In this document: positions 58,983 through 64,000 of the stretch, one piece after another
Layout: each line of letters starts with the position of its first letter
How positions within the stretch are numbered: the first letter of the stretch is position 1
Assembly: GCA_020635205.1 (NCBI GenBank)
Contig: JACKAE010000002.1
Location: 310,001 to 374,000, forward strand
DNA length: 64,000 nt
Reading direction: 5' to 3'
DNA from: Ignavibacteria bacterium
GTDB lineage: Bacteria; Bacteroidota; Ignavibacteria; OLB7
Translations under genes and position numbers: made by a program
Notes under the pieces: generated by a model
The model's database searches: none
What the model was told of the DNA's origin: nothing
The model's input: the letters and a program-made list of their open reading frames with translations, nothing else

Positions 58983-61445
58983 TCATTGCAGCATCAGTTG
59001 TAGTACGTTCACTCGATCTCCGAGACGCACTTCAGCAAAGTATATCCCGCGCGGATGTGTAGAGGCTTCCCACTCAACTTGGAATGTCCCGTTCACTGTA
59101 ATACCATTCTGCAACGGCATCACTTCTCTTCCGAGAGGGTCGAGAATTCGGATGTAAACATCTTTGTTCTGGGTTGATGTGGTGAGCCCTGAAATGGTAA
59201 TGCGTGTGGAGCCATGGAATGGATTCGGTGCAGCTTGCGCAAAGCTCTGGTGATGATTTTCACTCTCTTCCACACTTAATGTTGGTGCATACCAGATGCC
59301 GATATTTACCGAGGGCTGCGATCCGGCTGAGAAGAAATCTCCGGCAACCACTACCTTGTCCTTGTCGGCGGCAATTCCTTTAACCGAGGGCAGATAGCCT
59401 CGAACACCACTTCCAAGAGGCAACCAACTTTCTTTCCAGAGAACAACATATCCAGTTGGGATGCCGCCGGCGAGAGTGAACTCACCTCCGACGTAGACCT
59501 TATCCTCCACAACAGCGATTGCGTTCACCACTGTACTCTCAACCCCTTCGGTTACTCCATCTTCCATGCTCTTCCAGATTACGCCGTTCCAGTAGGCGAT
59601 GTGATCTAAACGCTCACCTCCACCATCGGTGAACGTTCCTCCAGCATAAACCTGTCCACTCTCATCACTTCGGGCAATGGCGTGAACAGATCCGTTTAGA
59701 CCATTTCCAACACTGCTCCACGAGTTCCCCGAGAGATTGTAGGTTCCGATGTGAGCGAGTGTAGTGGAGCCAGCGGCGGTGAAGTCCCCTCCAACCCACA
59801 GATTTCCATCATCGATTTCGAGTGCGTAGACAGAACCATTTACTCCGGAGCCGAGGGCTGCCCACGAGCTTGTCTGCTTATCCCAGCGGGCGATGTTTGA
59901 TGCCGGCGCTCCCCCTGCCTGGGTGAACTCTCCGCCAACGTAGAGATAGCGACCGTCACTCAACATTGTGTGAACTATCCCATTAACCCCTCCACCTAAA
60001 CTGCTCCAACTTTTCGCAGAATGATCCCAAATGGCAATGTGAGATGCCGGTGCTCCCCCTGCCTGGGTGAACTCACCACCAACGTAAATGTTATCTCCTT
60101 CGGCGGTGATTGTGTTGACTGGGGCATTTGTTCCCGTCCCAAGCTCTTCCCAAGAATTTCCGTTCCACCACGCAACGTAGTTTGCGTTAGTACTTCCGGC
60201 AGTAGTGAAGGCTCCGCCAGCGTAGAATCCGTTAGAGATGAGAGCTACAGTTCGCGACTCGTCGTTAAGTCCATGAGATTCCCCAGTCCGAAGCGAACTC
60301 CACTGGGTAAAATCCCACTGTGCGACGAAGGGAGTCTGATTCCCGTCAGCACGTTGGAACTCGCCGCCAACGCAGAGCGTCAGATCGCACGAGGCAAGGT
60401 CGTAGACGGTTTTGTCGAGTCCACCCCCGAGCAGACTCCAGGCTGTTCCATTCCAAAGAGCGATGCGGTTTGCGTTGATTGATCCGGCTTGAGTAAAGCT
60501 GCCGCCGACGTAGAGGTCTTGACCACGAAGTTCGAGGGTGTGTACTGTATCGTTCGTCCCCCCCCCCACGGAGCTCCAACTGCTGGTAAGGCGATTCCAG
60601 ACTGCAATGTGGGGAGCGTTGCCATTTCCAGCCCGGGTAAAATCTCCACCAACGTAGATAAGCGTATCCTGTGCCGCTACTCCCCTCACCGTTCCGTTCA
60701 CACCAATACCAAATTGCTGCCACTGATTGGTAATCAAATTGTAGCGGATAATGTTGTTTGTCTGAATTCCTCCAGCTTCAGTGAACGCTCCTCCAATGTA
60801 GAGCCAGTCTCCTTGAATGTGCAGGTCGTAGACTGTTCCGTTCACCCCTTGGTCTATTGCCGACCACTCCTGTGTGAAGGTATTCCAGCGGGCGATATTA
60901 TTTACGGCGAGTTCACCTGCTGAGGTAAATTTCCCTGCAACAAAGACCTCACTCCCAAAAGCCACTACATCATATACGGTAGGTGTTGCTCCCCCAGAAA
61001 CTCCTCCCCCCACATCTTCCCACCCGGTTCCATTCCAGTGAGCCAGACCATTAACGGTTTGGCCATTATATGTGGTAAAAGATCCACCTGCGTAGAGGTC
61101 GACTCCGTTTGCCTCAACGGCGTGGACAATGCCGTTTGTTCCCCCTTGAAGGCCATCCCCTAACACCGACCACGTTACCCCATCCCAGCGGGCAACGTAG
61201 TTGTTAGGGGTAGAGCTGCCTGTGGTAAATTGGCCTCCGATATACATATCGCAGGCTCCTGCATCGATGGTGAAAACTGTGCCAGTAGCACCATACCATC
61301 CGAAACGATTATCCCAGCCGTCGTTTCCGGTCTGCGCAGACCCGGTGGTAAGAACTGCAACCATCGTCGCAACAATGGCTGCGGCTCGGCGAGCGGCACG
61401 TAAAGAAAAGATGCTGGTAGAAAGTTGATGTACGAACATTGTCAT
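58983..61445 (-). CDS. Secreted 14-repeat propeller protein with T9SS sorting domain, copy D, 820 aa
   Basis: The shortest paralogue. It has a long N-terminal basic stretch and signal helix (AARRAAAIVATMVAVLTTGS, ending AQTG) and lacks the N-terminal GW-x-V element seen in A to C; the first repeat begins at once after DGWDNRFGWYG. The 14 core copies run from MYIGGQF to VVVAGDF; repeats 9 and 10 are nearly identical (GGEFTQAGGAPASHIAIWD against GGEFTQAGGAPASNIARWD), which suggests recent unit duplication. The T9SS domain is AAPNPFHGSTRITISGL, VYIRILDPLGREVMPLQNG and PRGIYFAEVRL. The start at 61445 is the best available, but no Shine-Dalgarno sequence is visible. Confidence 0.9.
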   Translation of the reverse strand: MTMFVHQLSTSIFSLRAARRAAAIVATMVAVLTTGSAQTGNDGWDNRFGWYGATGTVFTIDAGACDMYIGGQFTTGSSTPNNYVARWDGVTWSVLGDGLQGGTNGIVHAVEANGVDLYAGGSFTTYNGQTVNGLAHWNGTGWEDVGGGVSGGATPTVYDVVAFGSEVFVAGKFTSAGELAVNNIARWNTFTQEWSAIDQGVNGTVYDLHIQGDWLYIGGAFTEAGGIQTNNIIRYNLITNQWQQFGIGVNGTVRGVAAQDTLIYVGGDFTRAGNGNAPHIAVWNRLTSSWSSVGGGTNDTVHTLELRGQDLYVGGSFTQAGSINANRIALWNGTAWSLLGGGLDKTVYDLASCDLTLCVGGEFQRADGNQTPFVAQWDFTQWSSLRTGESHGLNDESRTVALISNGFYAGGAFTTAGSTNANYVAWWNGNSWEELGTGTNAPVNTITAEGDNIYVGGEFTQAGGAPASHIAIWDHSAKSWSSLGGGVNGIVHTMLSDGRYLYVGGEFTQAGGAPASNIARWDKQTSSWAALGSGVNGSVYALEIDDGNLWVGGDFTAAGSTTLAHIGTYNLSGNSWSSVGNGLNGSVHAIARSDESGQVYAGGTFTDGGGERLDHIAYWNGVIWKSMEDGVTEGVESTVVNAIAVVEDKVYVGGEFTLAGGIPTGYVVLWKESWLPLGSGVRGYLPSVKGIAADKDKVVVAGDFFSAGSQPSVNIGIWYAPTLSVEESENHHQSFAQAAPNPFHGSTRITISGLTTSTQNKDVYIRILDPLGREVMPLQNGITVNGTFQVEWEASTHPRGIYFAEVRLGDRVNVLQLMLQ

Positions 61446-61860
61446 GATTGGAGCGGGGAAAGTTCTCTATGTTTGTTGACTATATATATAACAATCGAAT
61501 GAGGGTAGAAATCACTCATAGGACTCTGTTTCCTCGCTTTCTGTTACGTTCGGCGCGAAATTAGAGGACTGGTGTGTGAATATCATCCTTCGTTCTGTTG
61601 TCTAATCGGTTCAACGTCATCACCTTGGTTTCAGTTGAGTCGGTTAGGAAGTGAACAAATGAAGGTTCCCCCGATAGGGTGGCGGCATGTTGGAACGTTC
61701 ACGGTAGTGGAGCTTCGGATGTAACTACAAACCGGTTCCTGTGTACCTCTACCGGTTCCCAAATTGGGTGGAAGAATCTTTTATCCAATTTTCCTTCCCG
61801 TTCACAGCTTCTGCCGCCAAGCTATACGTGCATTCTTTGAGAAAGAACATACGATAATTC
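61446..61860. promoter_or_regulatory. Divergent intergenic region between propeller copy D and the SBBP gene
   Basis: A 415-base region that should contain promoters for both directions. The stretch ACTATATATATAACAA near 61477-61493 is an AT-rich candidate for a minus-strand promoter. An ACCGGTTC phrase occurs twice, at about 61730 and 61750. No gene is supported. Confidence 0.4.
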
Positions 61861-64000
61861 ATGTCGATTTCCATATACGGAGGGGGATTCTCAACTCGGA
61901 TATTGAGAGGAGTTTCCTTCTTCTTTTTTCTCTCTGTTATCTTGCTTTCCACTTCTGCGCTGGAGGCAGGAGCGCAAGATCAAATCCGTGCTTTCCGATT
62001 CGTTGAGAATATTGGACAGTGGAACCAGAGCACGCTCCTGATGGGAACCAACCAGAATGCTCTCCTCCGATTTCGCCAGACCGGTGTTGACTGGTGGTAT
62101 TCGGTCAGCAGCGCATCGGATACGGCTCACTCGGGGAATATTGCTCGGGGCTATAGTCTGACAACGGAGTTTGTTGGCGCATCCCCCAACGTTGAGGTTT
62201 CCGGTGAGGGAGAGGCTGGTGCGATTTGGAACTACTATCTCGGGAGAGGTGAAGGTGAGCAGTTTACCGGAGCGCGCGATTTCCAGAGCGTCCGCTACCG
62301 TTGCCTCTATCCTCAGATTGATGCCAAGTTCTACGGACAGGCTGCTGAGGGGGATCCTGCAGGGTTGAAAGGGATGAAGTATGATTTGATAGTTGAGCCG
62401 GGGGGGAGACCAGAGGAGATCGTAATTCGCTACTCTGGTGCTCGAGACCTTCGAATTGCTAAAGATGGGGGGCTTGAAGTCGTGACAGAATTTGGCATTC
62501 TGCGTGAGGCTTCACCATATAGTTTCCAAGAAATTAATGGGAAGCGAGTGGAGGTTTCCGCACGATTTCGGAAAGTTGGCAGTGATGCCTATGGCTTTGA
62601 GGTTGGAGCCTACGATCCAGAACATTCGCTAACTATCGACCCTTGCTTAGCTATCGAGTATCTCACATTCTTTGGAGGAGGGGGATTCGACGAGGTTACC
62701 TCGATGGCGGTCGACTCTGCTGGGAATGGATATGCTGCCGGTTTCTCGCGAGCAACGAACTTCCCTACAGTTCCACCACTCGGCGAATTGACACCAGACA
62801 ACCGCTTCTTCGTTAGCAAAATTGCTCCCGACGGCTCCTCGCTTATCTACTCCTCCGTTTTCGGGCCAGAGTATTTAGGCACATACGATGTGTTGCGCGA
62901 TCCTGTTACCGGTAGCGTTCTGTTAAGTCTCTACGAAGCACTCGGCGAAGATGTGGAGGTTACTCCCGATGGCAAAGCTGTAGTGGGGATGACTACCAAC
63001 ACACCCAACTTAACCACCACAACCGGAGCATACCAGCGGAACAGAGCCAGCAACAGAGTGAATAGCCTTTGTGGTCCTCCATTCAGCGACAACTTCGATC
63101 TCTACCTCTTCCGCTTAAGCCAAACTGGAACAATGGAGTGGGGAACCTATCTCGGCGGAAACGATGACGATTATCTGCGAGACATTGCAATTGATCTATC
63201 TGGGAACGTTGCCGTAACTGGCGTTACAGAGGCGTCTCGGTGTGGAGTGCGGGGAGACACCCTTACCTTCCCTGTCACTATTCCAAGGGAGAGTTTCTCT
63301 ACAACTGATACATTGAAGGGATTCGAGACATTTGTTTCCCTGCTGAATCCGAATGGGCAAAACCTTCTCTTCAGTGCCTACTATGGTGGCGCTGGGAATG
63401 AGTTCGCAAGCAAGATTGCGGCAGGTCCATCGGGTGATCTCTACATCCTGGGGAGCACAAACTCCGGTGACCTGAAGACAACACCCGGGGCATTGCAGGA
63501 GCGTCCGAATGCTGGACTCAGTGGCAATGTCTTCGACCTCTACTTAGCCCGGATCAACCCCTCTTCCGGGACCCTCGTCTACAGTACCTACATTGGCGAT
63601 AATGGTGGCGCCGGAAGATTTGGATTGGGTTATGGGGGGTATGTTGCCAGAAGAAGTCTGGGACTACCCCTTGCTGGGTTGACAACCGAACGAGGCTATC
63701 AAGGTCTTGTGCTTGAGCGCGAAGGCGTGCTTCTGGTGGGAGGATCTACCAGAAGTACAACCCTTCCCATTCCATCCGGAGCATTTCAGGCATCACCGGG
63801 GAACCCTGCTGGCAACGATTCCAGTGGTGTAGATGCCTTTATCCTCCGTTTCGATATGAATGCCAACAGAATCGTGAACGCCACCTATTTAGGGGGGAGT
63901 GGATTCGACGGGCTTGGTGGGCTTGCAGTCGATGCCGACGGAAACGTTGTTGTTGGCGTTGCTACCTCTTCAACAAACTTCCCACGGACGCGGGTGAACG
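61861..64000 (+). CDS. DUF7948/SBBP-repeat secreted protein, 3' partial
   Basis: The frame runs open from the ATG at 61861 to the last base, about 713 codons; an in-frame TAA lies six bases before the ATG, so the start is well fixed. Residues about 16-39 are a signal peptide (FFFFLSVILLSTSALEAG). The N-terminal domain (FRFVENIGQWNQSTLLMGTN, then YSLTTEFVGASPNVEVSG and VRYRCLYPQIDAKFYGQ) matches the DUF7948 type that opens many Bacteroidota SBBP proteins. SBBP-type repeats follow from about residue 260 (AIEYLTFFGGGGFDEVTSMA, STYIGDNGG, ATYLGGSGFDGLGGLAVDAD). It is divergent from the propeller cluster and may encode another type IX substrate; its C-terminus is beyond the window. Confidence 0.88.
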   Translation, partial: MSISIYGGGFSTRILRGVSFFFFLSVILLSTSALEAGAQDQIRAFRFVENIGQWNQSTLLMGTNQNALLRFRQTGVDWWYSVSSASDTAHSGNIARGYSLTTEFVGASPNVEVSGEGEAGAIWNYYLGRGEGEQFTGARDFQSVRYRCLYPQIDAKFYGQAAEGDPAGLKGMKYDLIVEPGGRPEEIVIRYSGARDLRIAKDGGLEVVTEFGILREASPYSFQEINGKRVEVSARFRKVGSDAYGFEVGAYDPEHSLTIDPCLAIEYLTFFGGGGFDEVTSMAVDSAGNGYAAGFSRATNFPTVPPLGELTPDNRFFVSKIAPDGSSLIYSSVFGPEYLGTYDVLRDPVTGSVLLSLYEALGEDVEVTPDGKAVVGMTTNTPNLTTTTGAYQRNRASNRVNSLCGPPFSDNFDLYLFRLSQTGTMEWGTYLGGNDDDYLRDIAIDLSGNVAVTGVTEASRCGVRGDTLTFPVTIPRESFSTTDTLKGFETFVSLLNPNGQNLLFSAYYGGAGNEFASKIAAGPSGDLYILGSTNSGDLKTTPGALQERPNAGLSGNVFDLYLARINPSSGTLVYSTYIGDNGGAGRFGLGYGGYVARRSLGLPLAGLTTERGYQGLVLEREGVLLVGGSTRSTTLPIPSGAFQASPGNPAGNDSSGVDAFILRFDMNANRIVNATYLGGSGFDGLGGLAVDADGNVVVGVATSSTNFPRTRVN

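Noticed and set aside
49900..61445. Regularly spaced short DNA repeats resembling an array
   Set aside because: They are the codons of the repeated YVGGxF motif in the four coding sequences; spacing follows the protein repeats, not a CRISPR repeat-spacer pattern.

Overview
The window looks like part of the chromosome of a free-living Gram-negative bacterium of the Bacteroidota/Chlorobiota side of the FCB group (Kapabacteria- or Ignavibacteria-like would fit). The reasons are C-terminal type IX secretion (T9SS) type A sorting domains on five proteins, a LytS/LytTR two-component pair whose kinase carries a periplasmic reg_prop propeller, a DUF4199 membrane protein, a DUF4953/DUF5117-type metalloprotease, and the large split RHS/YD-repeat proteins typical of that group. 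The species cannot be named from sequence alone. I see no rRNA, tRNA, CRISPR array or intact insertion sequence, and no T9SS machinery genes, only substrates.

Layout. 1-5.8 kb: the 3' part of a glycogen synthase, a small membrane-anchored LuxR-type regulator, a small calycin-like protein, a DUF4199 membrane protein, a GC-rich methyltransferase gene on the minus strand, and a secreted TPR/alpha-beta hydrolase. 5.9-12.7 kb (minus strand): a secreted SBBP/SdrD-like protein, then a sensor kinase with its LytTR response regulator upstream. 13.1-24.3 kb: an unrecognised 238-residue protein, an alpha-2-macroglobulin of 1557 residues, a CAP-domain lipoprotein that follows a zinc metalloprotease lipoprotein by 2 nt, and a divergent vWA lipoprotein ending at a strong terminator.

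24.6-47.2 kb (plus strand) is the most unusual part: eight same-strand genes with no hairpin terminator seen between them, bracketed by an 18-bp-stem terminator before and a 20-bp-stem terminator after. They encode a seven-repeat VCBS/ASPIC protein with a T9SS signal, an OmpH/Skp-like protein, a lipoprotein, a 1676-residue protein with the RHS-family N-terminal signature, a 1018-residue spacer protein, a LolA-like protein, a 2776-residue RHS protein with a thrombospondin type-3 insertion and an AT-rich variable C-terminus, and a glycine-rich secreted protein broken at a ten-G tract. My reading is a split RHS/YD-repeat surface or secretion cassette with its own envelope helpers.

47.8-49.9 kb: a regulator with DNA-binding domains at both ends and an orphan MlaF-type ABC ATPase. 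49.9-61.4 kb (minus strand): four tandem paralogous secreted propeller proteins of 820 to 916-937 residues. In each of them I count exactly 14 copies of the core xYVGGxF repeat, followed by a T9SS sorting domain. 61.9-64 kb: the start of a divergent DUF7948/SBBP-repeat protein that runs off the window. Much of the window is devoted to exported, repeat-rich proteins.
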